Shown here in pieces: positions 1-9,985 of a DNA stretch of 64,000 nt. The stretch covers positions 55,416-119,415 of the forward strand of contig NZ_JACMYK010000009.1 of the NCBI RefSeq assembly GCF_020889785.1, in the 5' to 3' direction. The stretch is from Bradyrhizobium acaciae (GTDB taxonomy: Bacteria > Pseudomonadota > Alphaproteobacteria > Rhizobiales > Xanthobacteraceae). A program made the position numbers and the translations under genes. The notes beneath the pieces were generated by a model. The model was not told where the DNA came from and made no database searches. It saw only the letters and a list, made by a program, of their open reading frames with translations. The number at the start of each line of letters is the position of its first letter. Within the stretch, counting starts at the first letter, position 1.

Positions 1-1
1 C

Positions 2-1183
2 GCGTACTTGACCGACCTGGGGACGAAGAACAGGTACCTGACTGTTCCCGCATACTATCTAGTCGAGTGGCTGGCGCAGAACTGGTGGGCGTTCTTGTAT
101 GAACCAAAAAAGCTAGATCGCAGCGATGCAGATAGCGAATTTCGATCCCGGCACTGGTTCGGCTTTCCGAGGCACGGGATAGCCCTACCTGACGTCATGT
201 TTGTCCCTTCCGGCGAAACAATCGAGATCGTCGCTCGGCAGGCCTATTTGAGATTTGCGCAGCTCAGCTTCACTGAAGCCTCCGTGTCGGCGGTCAGAAC
301 CACCGACGTGAAGACGGAGCTGCACAAATTCATAAATGCCGTACTCGATCACATGAAGCAGAAAGGGGTAGGCTCCTCGGACGCTCATGAAGCCTGGAAA
401 AAGGTGATTGAGACGTCCGCGGAGCAAGAAGAGTATTGCCGGCTAATAGGATCGATGGGGCTTTCCCCTTATGTTGAACACCCCGAAATCGACGCGGCTC
501 TAGAGAGCGTCTCAGACACAATTTCTCAATCTGCTTTGGTGGATCTCTGTGAGGCCACTACTCTTGGAAATTTCAAGAGAGCTGCCGAATTCACTGGACG
601 TATCGCTGAAGCACTTCGAAACAGTGGCTCATTTGATGTGACCCCGCTCACCCGACTGGCCAAACCAAAGGATAATGTCACGCGGGCCTACGAGTGGGGT
701 TACAATGCTGCGGCGCAAGTACGAAACGCTCTCGGCATTGCTCATGATAGTCCGGAAGGCAGAAAAGAATTCTTCAAGAAGCTTGGATTTGATCCGAGCC
801 AAGCTGCCGACCTGGGCAATCCTGTTTCAACAATATTTCCGATACAGGGGGCAGTTGGGCGCGCCAAGAGCGAATTCAAACTTGCCTTGTCGTCCGGAAC
901 CGACAAGGAATTCTCCGCAGCACGCGGATCATTTTTGGCGTGGGTTAGCAATGACGAGAGTTCGCGCTTGGTAACGACGTCACGGACCCGTCAGCAGCAA
1001 GCTAGCCGAGCGTTCGGGGCCGAATTGCTTGCTCCTGCAAGCTACCTCGAAAAGCGTCTGGGCAAAGAAAAGGACGTCTCGACCTTTTTACTCGATAAGG
1101 TTTCGGGCGAAATCGGGGTGGCCTCTACGATCGTGCGACTTCAAGCGCAGAACCATGGATACCGGCTACTTGAAGCTGCCTAG
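2..1183 (+). CDS. Degenerate ImmA/IrrE-like protein, 5' partial
   Basis: The frame is open to the left edge, so the start is probably outside the window. The visible 390 residues end with a segment (ASRAFGAELLAPASYL, then VSGEIGVASTIVRLQAQNHG) that matches the C-terminal half of ImmA/IrrE metallopeptidase domains, where AAELLMP-like and VS-x-V-xxRL motifs follow the zinc site. The expected HExxH zinc motif is not present ahead of it, so the domain is probably catalytically dead or diverged. The N-terminal part (WLAQNWWAFLYEP, FPRHGIALPD) is like the long extension found in large IrrE-type proteins of accessory regions. Function is unknown; a regulatory or conflict-related role is an inference. 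No operon partner follows; the next 700 bp contain only IS debris. Confidence 0.55.
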   Translation, partial: AYLTDLGTKNRYLTVPAYYLVEWLAQNWWAFLYEPKKLDRSDADSEFRSRHWFGFPRHGIALPDVMFVPSGETIEIVARQAYLRFAQLSFTEASVSAVRTTDVKTELHKFINAVLDHMKQKGVGSSDAHEAWKKVIETSAEQEEYCRLIGSMGLSPYVEHPEIDAALESVSDTISQSALVDLCEATTLGNFKRAAEFTGRIAEALRNSGSFDVTPLTRLAKPKDNVTRAYEWGYNAAAQVRNALGIAHDSPEGRKEFFKKLGFDPSQAADLGNPVSTIFPIQGAVGRAKSEFKLALSSGTDKEFSAARGSFLAWVSNDESSRLVTTSRTRQQQASRAFGAELLAPASYLEKRLGKEKDVSTFLLDKVSGEIGVASTIVRLQAQNHGYRLLEAA

Positions 1184-1292
1184 ATGAGGCCATCCAGGTT
1201 GGACCCATGGCTCTCACGCGAATGGACAACGTAGGACGTCGATGACGTCAGGGACGATTGAGTTCTTACCCGAGCTCCATTTTTGAGAAGGA

Positions 1293-1640
1293 TTGGGGAT
1301 CAAAGGCCAGTTGCCATGGGCGATGGGCGCAGCGCCCAAGTCGAGCGGCTTGCAGGCGGTGGACGCAGCCCAGCGGCAGCGCTGGTCTGAGGAAGAAAAG
1401 CTCAAAATCTTGGAGACGTTTCAAGGTCCCCAGCTCAATGTCCCCAGGTCGCGCTTCGGCACGGCGAGCGGACCAATCTCCAAGCGTGGCGCGGGCGTCA
1501 GCGTGAAACGCGCTTACGAAGGCGTGCGCAGGGTCTCACCAGACTTGGCCAATCTGCATCGCCGAGGTTCGGTGCTGCGATCCGACGCAGTCGTTGCATC
1601 GAAGCCAGCCTTAAGCCAGTGCGGATCAGGCGTCTGCTGA
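1293..1640 (+). pseudogene. IS66-type transposase remnant
   Basis: Residues RQRWSEEEKLKILETFQGP, followed by a diverged helix-turn-helix-like stretch ending GPISKRG, resemble the DNA-binding OrfA protein of IS66 elements (RRRWSxEEKxxIVxEtf...VxxVARRhGvs). The match breaks off after about 60 residues. A following stretch near 1670-1730 (ERLIAQKL...LRRRIWK) could be the start of a decayed TnpC, but this is weak. No terminal inverted repeats were found. The rest of the 1184-1888 interval shows no gene; it ends at the porin ribosome-binding site. Confidence 0.45.
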
Positions 1641-1900
1641 GTCCGGCGTCAGCTCGGACGTAGTACCGAGATTGAGCGCCTAATCGCACAAAAACTGCAA
1701 ATCATCCCACTCAGGCGCAGAATTTGGAAGTTGCGAGGGCCTACATCGGCAAACCTCGACTTCGGTACCTCGGTAACGTTTCGTCAGACATCGAGGGGGG
1801 CCTCGAAGTTCGTTCCGTCAAGCTCCGTCCGTCGCAGTGAACGTAGCAGCGGCGGACCTTTGGGCCACGGGACCCACATTTCCAACTTGGAGGTTCATCG

Positions 1901-3412
1901 ATGAAACTGACGACGAGGGCTATTCTCTGTTCTGCGGCACTCTTTGCGGGTGCCGGCGCCCAGGCGGCCGATCTACCTGTGAAGGCCAAAGCGATCGAAT
2001 ATGTGAAAATCTGCTCCCTGTACGGACCAGGTTTCTACTACATTCCCGGCACTGATACTTGCATCAAGCTCGGTGGTTATCTGCGCGTCCAAGCGGGGTT
2101 GGCCACGAACAGTGTTTATGACGCCGCTAATAGCGGAGTGGGCGGTGCGCAAAATCGCCTGCGCAATTATTACAGCACTGCCTCGCGCGAAGACCTGTCG
2201 ATCGACACGCGCACCCAAACAGAGTACGGCGTGGTCCGTACATTCTTCGACGGCGTATTCAACTGGAACGCGGGAAGCTATTCCGGGGCCGGTACGACTG
2301 CCTCGAATGGTTCGACTGCCTATAGTGGCGCGAGCGTCGCCGGCGGCACCCTCGGGGTCTATTACGCGTTCATCCAGTTCGCCGGGTTCACATTTGGTAA
2401 GGCGCAGTCGCAATTTTCGGCGCCCTGGGCGAACTATCCAGGCAACAATTTCGACGGCCTGCCAGGCGGTGGCGGCTGGGATCCTGTCAACCAGTTCACT
2501 TATACCGCCGACTTCGGTCAAGGCATCAGTGCCTCCTTCTCAGCCCAGGATCAAGTGCAGCACGATACAACCAACATCTGGAATGTGAGTGCGGCCACGC
2601 CCGCCGGCCTTGCAACTGGCGCTTATGGTGGCAACGACATCGCCGGCACGGCAGCTCCTGATCTGATTGCTATGCTTCGCGTTGACCAGGCTTGGGGCCT
2701 GTTCCAGGCGGCGGTCGCCGCGCACGACAATCACGCCGCCTACTATGGCGCCGATGAAACGAGCGGCCATCCGGCCGACAAATGGGGCTGGGCGGGTCAG
2801 CTGGCATTGTCGATCAAAAACATCCCGACCGGTCCGGGTGACACGATCAACTTGACGGGCGTCTATACCAAAGGCGCGAGCCGTTACAATTTCCAGGACT
2901 ATACGTCGAGCACCTTCGCGATGTACGGCGGCAGCGGCCTTGCCGGCGCTTTCCAGAGCGTCGGACTTGCAGGTCTTTCCGACTCTGTGTTTGTCGCGGG
3001 CTCCGGCCAGGAGTTGACCACGACCTACGGTTTCCGCGGCGGCTACACCCACAATTGGGATCCGCGCTGGGCCACCAGCCTCTACGGTGCCTGGGCTGCG
3101 GTGCGATACAACAGCACAGCCAAGAGCTACATTTGCGGCGCTTTCGTCACAACCCTTGCGCTGTCAAGCGGCGTAGCAGGCTGCAATCCGGACTTTAATT
3201 ACGGGGTTGTCGGTTTGATGACTGGCTGGACTCCGGTCAAGAACCTGACGTTCTCCGCCGATTTGGCTTACACGATGCTCGACCAGAAGTATGCGAGTGG
3301 AAGCACGGTGACGCTCCCGGTGCAGTCAGCTATCGCCAAGCCGGGCGCTACTTACGAGCTGAAGAACCAGAACAGCCTTACGCTTCTGCTGCGCGCTCAG
3401 CGCAACTGGTGA
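1901..3412 (+). CDS. Porin, alphaproteobacterial Porin_2 family
   Basis: A 503-residue outer-membrane general porin. It has a cleavable signal peptide (MKLTTRAILCSAALFAGAGAQA) followed by the family hallmark ADLPVKAKAIEYVKICSLYG and the conserved CIKLGGYLRVQ that opens the barrel. The sequence ends in an aromatic residue (RAQRNW), as beta-barrel proteins do for assembly by the BAM complex. Two further cysteines (YICGAFV, GCNPDF) probably pair in an extracellular loop. The ATG is chosen because TTGGAGG sits just upstream. It is monocistronic, with its own terminator 67 bp after the stop. Rhizobia carry many copies of this family; it supports small-solute diffusion, and nothing points to a special substrate. 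Confidence 0.95.
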   Translation: MKLTTRAILCSAALFAGAGAQAADLPVKAKAIEYVKICSLYGPGFYYIPGTDTCIKLGGYLRVQAGLATNSVYDAANSGVGGAQNRLRNYYSTASREDLSIDTRTQTEYGVVRTFFDGVFNWNAGSYSGAGTTASNGSTAYSGASVAGGTLGVYYAFIQFAGFTFGKAQSQFSAPWANYPGNNFDGLPGGGGWDPVNQFTYTADFGQGISASFSAQDQVQHDTTNIWNVSAATPAGLATGAYGGNDIAGTAAPDLIAMLRVDQAWGLFQAAVAAHDNHAAYYGADETSGHPADKWGWAGQLALSIKNIPTGPGDTINLTGVYTKGASRYNFQDYTSSTFAMYGGSGLAGAFQSVGLAGLSDSVFVAGSGQELTTTYGFRGGYTHNWDPRWATSLYGAWAAVRYNSTAKSYICGAFVTTLALSSGVAGCNPDFNYGVVGLMTGWTPVKNLTFSADLAYTMLDQKYASGSTVTLPVQSAIAKPGATYELKNQNSLTLLLRAQRNW

Positions 3413-3478
3413 GCTGAAAAGTGAACTGGTAGAAAGGGGAAAACGAACGGCTTGATTGACTAAGTGACCTCCAAGAAG

Positions 3479-3508
3479 GCCTCCGGCATGCCCGCCGGAG
3501 GTCTTTTA
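3479..3508 (+). terminator. Rho-independent terminator of the porin gene
   Basis: A 9-bp GC-rich stem (GCCTCCGGC pairing with GCCGGAGGT) with a short loop is followed by CTTTTA. It lies 67 bp downstream of the porin stop and ends that transcription unit. Confidence 0.85.
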
Positions 3509-4031
3509 TAATTCAAATTGACTTCGCGCGAACGTTGGAAATGCGATATGACGCTCGCCGCGGGAGGCGACGCGCAAGGCGCCACGGAGCTCTTCGGTGG
3601 CATAGCGCGGATTTGCGAGGCTATGAAATTCGCCGATGGAGATGCTCGCTGTGCGGCTCTGTCACGGGTAGAGCTCGCGTTGAAGACATAAGGTCGTGAT
3701 CAGCAGCGCATGCCATGGCGACGCATTGCAGAGCGCAGGGGAGAACTCAGGAGCAGATTGAAGCAGACGCGCAGCTGAATGCGCTCACGTCAATCTTCTC
3801 GCGCGAAAACACGAAGAATACTGCAGCCTACAATGGTCGGATAACCGACAGGTCGAGTAGGCAGCCTGTGTTGATCTGTCTCAACGGCATGAACTTACAT
3901 GGAAATGAGGACTGATTGACGACCAGTGGTTGGGCTCGCCGCGACTGCGATTATCGTGTCGGCTATGGCAAGAAGTAGACACCAAGCCCAAAGCACTTAA
4001 GTATAGAGTAGTCGCGCCTGTGGAGGAGCCT
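3509..4031. other. Intergenic, no convincing gene
   Basis: Short frames at 3548-3691 (47 codons, plus) and 3715-3915 (66 codons, plus) have no good ribosome-binding site and no recognised similarity. The first has a coding-like residue composition and could be a decayed C-terminal fragment. The interval ends with the strong TGGAGGAGCC ribosome-binding site of the next gene. Confidence 0.5.
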
Positions 4032-5417
4032 ATGAACCAAGAGAAGAACGTTCGTCATGCAGACGACCGGGACGGTCCCTACGATGTCGACGGTTCGATA
4101 GCAACAAACGTTGCTGATGGCTTCACCCTGGTGGCGGTGGGTGACCTCATTGTCACACGTCCGCTCACCAGAAGGCGAGATCCTGATTTCGCTGCGCTTG
4201 TCAGGATTCTTCATGATGCAGACGTGACGTTTGGCAACATGGAAACCAACATCTTCGACATTCGCTCCTTCAAGGGAAGCCCGCAGGCTGAGTATGGTGG
4301 TGCTTATCATGTCAGCCTGCCCGAGCTCGGACCCGATCTGAGGGAAATGGGATTCAACATCGTGGGACGTGCGAACAACCATTCGCTTGACTGGGGTGTC
4401 GAGGGCATGCGCGAAACCAGTCAAGCGCTCGATCGGAGCGGCATCGTCCATGCCGGCGTTGGCGAGAATCTCGCACAAGCCGGTGCTAGCCGTTTTCTGG
4501 AGACTGCTCGGGGCCGCGTCGCATTGGTGTCGACTGCCGCGACATTCACGCCGCTCTCCCGGGCTGCCGATGCTGCCGGCGAAGCGCCCGGCAGGCCGGG
4601 ACTCAACAGCCTCCGCTTGGCGCGCAGCATCGTGGTCCCATCCGCAATGCTCGAGGGCTTGAAGCGCGTCCGCGACGCGCTGCCTGGATTCAGGCACGAC
4701 GACGACGATTCGGGGCCGGTTGTGCTCGCAGGAACGACATACAAGGCTGGGGACACGGCCGGGTACAGCTATCAACCCGAACCGACTGACGTCACCGGCA
4801 TCCTACGGAATGTTCGCCAAGGTAAGCAGCTTGCTGATTTTTGTATCATCACAAACCACGGCCACGAGCCGGGAAACTGGAGCCAGGAGCCGCCCGACTA
4901 TGAGCAGGCTTTTGCCCATAGGCTAATCGAGGCCGGCGCCGACGCTTATGTCGGGCATGGGCCACACCAATTGCGAGGCATCGAGATCTACAAGGGGCGG
5001 CCGATCTTTTATAGCCTCGGGAACTTCATCATGGATGATTTGAGGACCCCGATAGGAGCGGACATGTTTGCCGCTCAGGGGAAAGATCCACGCCGCGATA
5101 CCGATGCCGAAGTGACCGCAGCCGAAATGGGAGGAGGATACGAGTCCGACCCGGGGTTTTCAGACCCCGTGTTCTATGAAAGCGTAGTCACGGTTAGCCG
5201 ATTTGAGCAGAACCGGCTCGCCGAGCTGCGGCTTATCCCGATCGACCTTGGGCACGGGAAGAGACTTGCAAACCGGGGCGTCCCGCGCGTTGCCTCTGCT
5301 CCACGGGCAAGAGTCATTCTAGAGCGGTTACAGATCCTCTCGCAGCCATTTGGGACCGAGATCGCAATCGAGAACGAGGTTGGGGTGATCAGGCTGCGGC
5401 CCAACTCGCCCCGATGA
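4032..5417 (+). CDS. CapA/PgsA-type metallophosphatase family protein
   Basis: A 461-residue protein of the CapA (poly-gamma-glutamate synthesis accessory) family, with a calcineurin-like fold. The full motif series is visible: VGDLIVTRPL, GNMETNIFD, GRANNHSLDWG, ITNHGHEPG, and the terminal signature GHGPHQLRGIEIYKGR followed by FYSLGNF. These supply the metal-binding Asp, Glu, Asn and His residues. The frame is open upstream to 3930, but the ATG at 4032 has a near-perfect TGGAGGAG eight bases before it, so this start is preferred. No signal peptide follows it, so the protein may be cytoplasmic. There are no capB/capC partners, so a role in poly-glutamate export is unlikely; homologues act as phosphatases of unknown substrate. 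It appears monocistronic. Confidence 0.88.
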   Translation: MNQEKNVRHADDRDGPYDVDGSIATNVADGFTLVAVGDLIVTRPLTRRRDPDFAALVRILHDADVTFGNMETNIFDIRSFKGSPQAEYGGAYHVSLPELGPDLREMGFNIVGRANNHSLDWGVEGMRETSQALDRSGIVHAGVGENLAQAGASRFLETARGRVALVSTAATFTPLSRAADAAGEAPGRPGLNSLRLARSIVVPSAMLEGLKRVRDALPGFRHDDDDSGPVVLAGTTYKAGDTAGYSYQPEPTDVTGILRNVRQGKQLADFCIITNHGHEPGNWSQEPPDYEQAFAHRLIEAGADAYVGHGPHQLRGIEIYKGRPIFYSLGNFIMDDLRTPIGADMFAAQGKDPRRDTDAEVTAAEMGGGYESDPGFSDPVFYESVVTVSRFEQNRLAELRLIPIDLGHGKRLANRGVPRVASAPRARVILERLQILSQPFGTEIAIENEVGVIRLRPNSPR

Positions 5418-5903
5418 CGACTGGCCAGGAGAAGGAGCTCTCTTCGCGGGATATTCCAGCGTCAGGCCATGTTCAAAGCTGCGAGCGATAGCATATTGAC
5501 AAGGCTGTTGCTTGACCATGCTGCAGCTGTCAGGTGAGCGAGAACGACTTTTCGACGGCGCGGCGGATCAAGTCGCGCGCCAACGGCCACACAGGCCCGA
5601 CCATCGACGGCGCGACGCAGGCGAGCTCAGCCCCGGATCGCATAGGTGAAGGTCCGGTCGGCTAGCGCGTCGCTAGCGTGTTGCACCACAAAGCTAGCAT
5701 TCTGCACCGACGCCAGCCATCAGTGGCTAATGACCTGGAAAAAACCGCTGATGAGCATGATCGCGATCAGTAGAGTCGCGTAGAGCGCGGCGATGAGGAG
5801 CGCGGATGCAATTATTGTGGTGCCGAGCTCTACTGACGCGACGGAGGTGACGTCAAAGAGCCCGAACCACCAAGAGCAAAATTGAGATGGTCATTGACCG
5901 GAT
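5418..5903. other. Intergenic with a possible decayed membrane-protein frame
   Basis: On the minus strand, stop-interrupted reading gives a hydrophobic segment (LIAIMLISGFFQVISH) then NASFVVQHASDALADRTF and MVGPVWPLARDLIRR. This looks like a worn-out small membrane protein, but no family was recognised. A near-palindrome GCTAGCGCGTCGCTAGC occurs near 5660. No intact gene is supported. Confidence 0.3.
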
Positions 5904-6104
5904 TTATTTGTGGCGTCCGTAGCCGCCAAACGGCCCAGAATAATGGCCGCCGCGATGAGATGAACCCGACCCTCCGATGTAAGTCCCGCCGTGGCTCGAT
6001 GTGTGGTGACCGCCTCCGTAATAATGGCCGCCGCGCGCCATCGCAGCGCTACTGATCAGCATAACTGAGAGTACGAACGCAGTCGGCCAAAACAACTTCT
6101 TCAT
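5904..6104 (-). CDS. Small secreted Gly/His-rich protein
   Basis: A 66-residue protein with a clear Sec signal peptide (MKKLFWPTAFVLSVMLISSA, cleavage near AMA-RGG) and a mature part of about 43 residues rich in Gly, His, Ser and Tyr (GGHYYGGGHHTSSHGG, SHRGGHYSG). The start is the ATG at 6104, eight bases after AAAGGAG; an in-frame TTG one codon upstream is less likely. Such short secreted Gly/His proteins are common and uncharacterised in Bradyrhizobium and relatives. The histidine clusters suggest metal binding, but that is inference. It is a single-gene unit. Confidence 0.75.
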   Translation of the reverse strand: MKKLFWPTAFVLSVMLISSAAMARGGHYYGGGHHTSSHGGTYIGGSGSSHRGGHYSGPFGGYGRHK

Positions 6105-6167
6105 CAAGTTTCTCCTTTGCTTCCATTGGCGGAAGCGCGGGGACTATGGTTGAGGATTTTGTTTTGT

Positions 6168-6970
6168 TCAACCGTCGAGTTGCTGCGCGAGCGCGCAATA
6201 AGGTACGAAACGGACGATGGTCGGCCACAGCACGTTCTCAATCGGTCGTGGGTCATACTTCGCCTCGAACCACGACCGGCTCCAACCAGATCGACGATAG
6301 AACTGGCAGCGCTGCGCCCGTCCAGCAGGACAAGGGGCGCGCGGCATTCGAGCAGCGAAACCCGGCTTTGCGGCCGCGAGCACGTCCGCCTTCACGGTCG
6401 AAACCACGCCGGTCTCAAAACGCAATATCTCGGCTCCAAGCTCCAACCGTGCTTGCCATTCTCCACTGACGTCCAGAGCACACCGATCCGGGGCGAGCGC
6501 GTCGAGCTGCTCAAGCGTGGCGCCGGATTGCGAGATCCCGAGCAGGAATTCACCGGACGATGACACGGGTGGCGCACAGGCAGGCGAAATACGCGCCGCC
6601 GACACCGGCTCCGCCGAGCAGAGACTTGAGCTCTATAACACCGCCTGCAAGATGCCCGCCCCGGCGTTGGCGTTTGCCGTTTGATTGTTGCCAGTGATCA
6701 TGCCAGACGTGGTGTTCCCGGCACCATAGAGCGAGTCGTACCGGCATCATTGCCGAGCAGGGCGATCTTCCGGCCCGGCGCGACGATGAAGCCGACGACA
6801 ACCCCGGACTTCCGCGGACACAAGCGGCGAGGAGCGAGCGGAGCCTTGGGGGTGAACCGCCTTCCCTCAGCTTCATGGGGGACGATCTCCTCGTGATGAA
6901 TTCCTGCATGAAATGAAAAGAATGAGCCGGACATGTGCGTGGCGGATCGAACTTGGCCGATTTTCATCAT
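6168..6970 (-). pseudogene. Decayed gene of unknown function
   Basis: Three successive minus-strand frames read as one broken protein: GVVVGFIVAPGRKIALLGND with AGTTRSMVPG (near 6700-6800), then NTTSGMITGNNQTANANAGA in another frame, then a longer piece (SSGEFLLGISQSGATLEQLD, ARLELGAEILRFETGVVSTV) from 6605 down to 6168. Shifts or stops separate the pieces, so no intact product is expected. The Gly/Asn-rich middle resembles a surface or phage-like protein, but no family was identified. The rest of 6105-7037 shows nothing else. Confidence 0.3.
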
Positions 6971-7037
6971 CGCGGCAGGTTACCTACTCAGATGACAGTT
7001 GGCTGACGAACGGCAACAAGAGGACGTCGGAGTGACG

Positions 7038-8213
7038 ATGCGCTGCAACAGCTTTCTTTCGCAGACGGAGCGCAACGCGGTGATCGAACTGCGCCATGCT
7101 ATGCATCGCGAGCCCGAGCTCTCCAACGCAGAGTGGAAGACACAAGCACGCATTCGCGACATGCTCCGACGCTTCGGCCTAGCGGACGTCAAGGTCTTTC
7201 ACAATACCGGGCTCTATATCGACATCGAAGGTACTGCCTCAGGCCCAAAGCGGTCCATTGCAGTGCGCGGCGACATCGATGCGTTGCCGATCGGCGAGAC
7301 GCGCCGGGATTTGTCCTATTGCTCGACAGTCGAGGGCGTTATGCATGCTTGCGGCCACGACATCCACGCGTCGATCGCGCTCGGCACTGTTCTAGCCTTC
7401 CATCGGCTGCGTGGCAATTTTGCCGGCAGGTTGCGCGTGTTCTTCCAGCCGGCCGAGGAGGCCGAGCCGCTCGGCGGGCGCACTGTCGAAGCGGAGAGAC
7501 TCTTGGAAGGCTTCGATCGCGCCGTCGGCTTTCACGTCAATCCCGAGATTCCTGCCGGCGTATTCGATGCGCGCGAGGGCGCGATAACCAAATCCGCCGA
7601 CCAGTTCAAGCTCATTATCAGCGGTAAGATGGCGCATGGTGCGGCGCCGCATCAGGGTGTTGACGCAATCGCGATCGCGGCCGCCTTTATCAACGAGGTG
7701 CAAAAGGTCGTCTCTCGCGAAATGCCGGCCGATGATGGTGCCATCATCACAATCGGTACTATTCATGGCGGCAATGCAACCAACATCATCTGCCCGTCGG
7801 TTGCCATCGAGGGAACGATCAGGACCGGCAGTCCGGAACGAAGGGCGCAGCTGTGCCAGCGCGTGCGCGAAGTGGCTGAGGGCGTGGCCGTGATGCATCG
7901 CGGCCGAGCTGATTTCAATGTCAGCGCCGGCGAGCCCGCCGTCGTCAATGACCCCCAAATGGTGAGGCGCTTCAGACAAGTTGTCCACGAGACGGTGGGA
8001 TACGAAGGCGTTACCAGCGAGACGCGCGCAGCCGGTAGTGATGACTTCGGCTTCTACTCCGCATCCGTGCCGTCAATCTATTTCTGGGTCGGCAGCCGTT
8101 CATGCGGAAATGAATCGCATTTGCATACGCCAACATTTGGAGCCTCCGATGACATCATCATTCCAGCGACGGAACTTGCTGTCAGATACATTCTGGCTCT
8201 GCTGAATTCATGA
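7038..8213 (+). CDS. M20 family metal-dependent amidohydrolase
   Basis: A 391-residue M20D peptidase-family enzyme (hippurate hydrolase / N-acyl-amino-acid amidohydrolase type) that splits N-acyl amino acids. Motifs in order: RHAMHREPELS, VRGDIDALPIGET, the metal ligands in HACGHDIHASIALG, FQPAEEAEP, GFHVNPEIPAG, the dimerisation-domain segment GKMAHGAAPHQGVDAI, and the C-terminal ligand SHLHTPTF. The frame is open upstream to a TTG at 6999; the ATG at 7038 gives the usual family N-terminus (SFLSQTERNAVIELRHAMH). The gene stands alone. Because the window has an AHL circuit, acylated homoserine from lactone opening is an imaginable substrate, but M20D enzymes are generic and this is speculation. 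Confidence 0.9.
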   Translation: MRCNSFLSQTERNAVIELRHAMHREPELSNAEWKTQARIRDMLRRFGLADVKVFHNTGLYIDIEGTASGPKRSIAVRGDIDALPIGETRRDLSYCSTVEGVMHACGHDIHASIALGTVLAFHRLRGNFAGRLRVFFQPAEEAEPLGGRTVEAERLLEGFDRAVGFHVNPEIPAGVFDAREGAITKSADQFKLIISGKMAHGAAPHQGVDAIAIAAAFINEVQKVVSREMPADDGAIITIGTIHGGNATNIICPSVAIEGTIRTGSPERRAQLCQRVREVAEGVAVMHRGRADFNVSAGEPAVVNDPQMVRRFRQVVHETVGYEGVTSETRAAGSDDFGFYSASVPSIYFWVGSRSCGNESHLHTPTFGASDDIIIPATELAVRYILALLNS

Positions 8214-8427
8214 GATCCTCGACGTCACCAAAGACTGATTGCCAAATCGGTTTGCATTGCTCGCCGTAAGATACCTATGCCGCGGCCAGGGCACTCATTT
8301 AGCCACTCTCGCTCTAAGCATCCGTTTCCGACACTTACCACGCTACGCCTGCCTTGATTGCAATTGTCGCATATGGAGCAGGACGGCATGGACTTGCTGA
8401 CCGTCTGAACACCCGCAACATGGCAGC

Positions 8428-8650
8428 GATAGGCGGCCCAATAATGGGGGTCCAGGCGGCCAGCCCGCCGCCAGCGGACGATCGGTCCTAGCGCGATGCG
8501 GGGACCAAATGCCTCGGACAGATCACGCCAGAGTGCGACGGAGCGCAAGACCCAGAAAATGCCGCCGGGAATCCGAGGCGCGTTCACCCGAGGAGGACAA
8601 AGCGGCTTTGTGCGACAGCATCGGTTTGATGGCGGCCCCATAGGCGGCCA
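8428..8650 (-). pseudogene. IS5-type transposase OrfA remnant
   Basis: Minus-strand residues [20 protein letters not shown] followed by SEAFGPRIALGPIVRWRRAG match the OrfA (DUF4096) half of IS5-family transposases ([26 protein letters not shown]...FVRWRKAG). Upstream TKPLCPPRVNAP fits the preceding proline-rich part. The remainder of the transposase is missing. No ends were found. The rest of 8214-8813 is without a recognisable gene. Confidence 0.6.
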
Positions 8651-8813
8651 TCGGGTTTGGGGTTTCAAATGGCGGTGGGATGATCGAGCGCGATGGTTTT
8701 GACCGCGTCGGGACGCTGGCCCAGGAGTGGAAATTAATGACGATAATCCGCCTGAGACCGACGAAGCGGCCCGGAAGCCCACTTGGTGAGGCGTCTGTTC
8801 CTCTTCGTTCGTC

Positions 8814-9875
8814 CTACCGCGTAAGCGGCGGCAATCCAATCTCAGGGATCCGCTGATTGTGCGGATCAGTGAAGTCGATCATGATTCGACCCGCAATTTT
8901 ATTGACATCAAGGTTTTCAATCAGGAAAGCCCGCGCTCCGAAATGGTCTTTGAAGTCTTGGCGAACTTTATCCCATCCGGTGAAAGCACAAAATTGCTCT
9001 TCAGGAATGTCGCAAGGCGCGTTGGGAGGGTCTGTTTGCGAGAACCCCAACGGATGCCAATCGCGATACAGCCCGCCAATAAGCGAACGTGACGGCTGAT
9101 CGGTGCAGAAATAGGTCCTCGCCAGGTGACAGTAGCGTGGATAGAGCGATTTGAACGCCGTAGGTGGGTAGGTGTTTAGATCCGTATCCCGCAGGTTTCT
9201 TATTTCATCAGGATTGAACGTGTCTGGCTTGATAAACCGGTCTTTAGGCTCAATCTGGCTTTCCGCGAGTCGTATGACTTGGAGGAGACCGCGGACATTC
9301 GCCGGATAGAAAGCCGACACGTCACCAGTCTTCCGTGGCAGCGGGAAAATGATCGCGGTCACCCGATCAAAATTCTTTGCGATTCCGGTCATATCGATCG
9401 CGTCTTCTACGGTGCGGCCTTTTAGCTCTTCATAGTCACCAACAAACGAATAGAGTTGCTTCGCCGGACCAAGTTTCGTGACGCTATCGATGCTCAGTTC
9501 GTGTCGATCTTTTTCAACGCCATTGTTGTACGGTATCAAGCGAACGACATATCGGACGCGAGCGTTGTCGGCGAGCCTTTGACGTATTTGGTCTGTGCTT
9601 TCTACCTGGAACGGGTGCTGCGCGGCGTAGGTGAGCTCGTTATAAAGTGCCAAGCTTGGACCGGCGGCCGAGAAAGCAATGCCGCCGACAAGGCAAAGGT
9701 ACAGCGCCACTTTGAGCGAATTGGACGTTTCGTCGGGCTTGCTGCCCAAAGCGATGTAAGCCATGACCGCGGTGAGAAGCAAAAGAATGACGCCTACCGA
9801 TGTCAAGGTGGTGGCTACGGACGATCCGATTATGAGTTGTAAGACTTGGGCGGCGGCCTGAAAAAAATCTGCCAT
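8814..9875 (-). CDS. Membrane-anchored hypothetical protein
   Basis: A 353-residue protein with two N-terminal membrane segments (about residues 20-40, TSVGVILLLLTAVMAYIALG, and 52-75, VALYLCLVGGIAFSAAG), then a soluble domain of about 270 residues that probably faces the periplasm. The soluble part includes four cysteines (YCHLARTYFC, APCDIPEEQFC) that could form disulfides. No family is recognised. It lies 110 bp after a larger membrane protein on the same strand and is probably the last gene of a three-gene operon. Its co-occurrence with a TPR membrane protein suggests a membrane complex, but no activity can be named. Confidence 0.7.
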   Translation of the reverse strand: MADFFQAAAQVLQLIIGSSVATTLTSVGVILLLLTAVMAYIALGSKPDETSNSLKVALYLCLVGGIAFSAAGPSLALYNELTYAAQHPFQVESTDQIRQRLADNARVRYVVRLIPYNNGVEKDRHELSIDSVTKLGPAKQLYSFVGDYEELKGRTVEDAIDMTGIAKNFDRVTAIIFPLPRKTGDVSAFYPANVRGLLQVIRLAESQIEPKDRFIKPDTFNPDEIRNLRDTDLNTYPPTAFKSLYPRYCHLARTYFCTDQPSRSLIGGLYRDWHPLGFSQTDPPNAPCDIPEEQFCAFTGWDKVRQDFKDHFGARAFLIENLDVNKIAGRIMIDFTDPHNQRIPEIGLPPLTR

Positions 9876-9985
9876 GGGTGCTCACTATCAGTGAAAGAGA
9901 AATATGAAAGAACGTCTTGGGTCGCCTTTGCGAGCTTCATCAATATGCAAGGTGGTCTGAGATGGACCCGCCGATGCAAAGCAAG

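Noticed and set aside
3715..3915. 66-codon plus-strand frame before the CapA gene
   Set aside because: No ribosome-binding site, no similarity, low coding character.
5655..5675. GCTAGCGCGTCGCTAGC near-palindrome
   Set aside because: Different core from the CTAGGG dyads and no gene positioned behind it.
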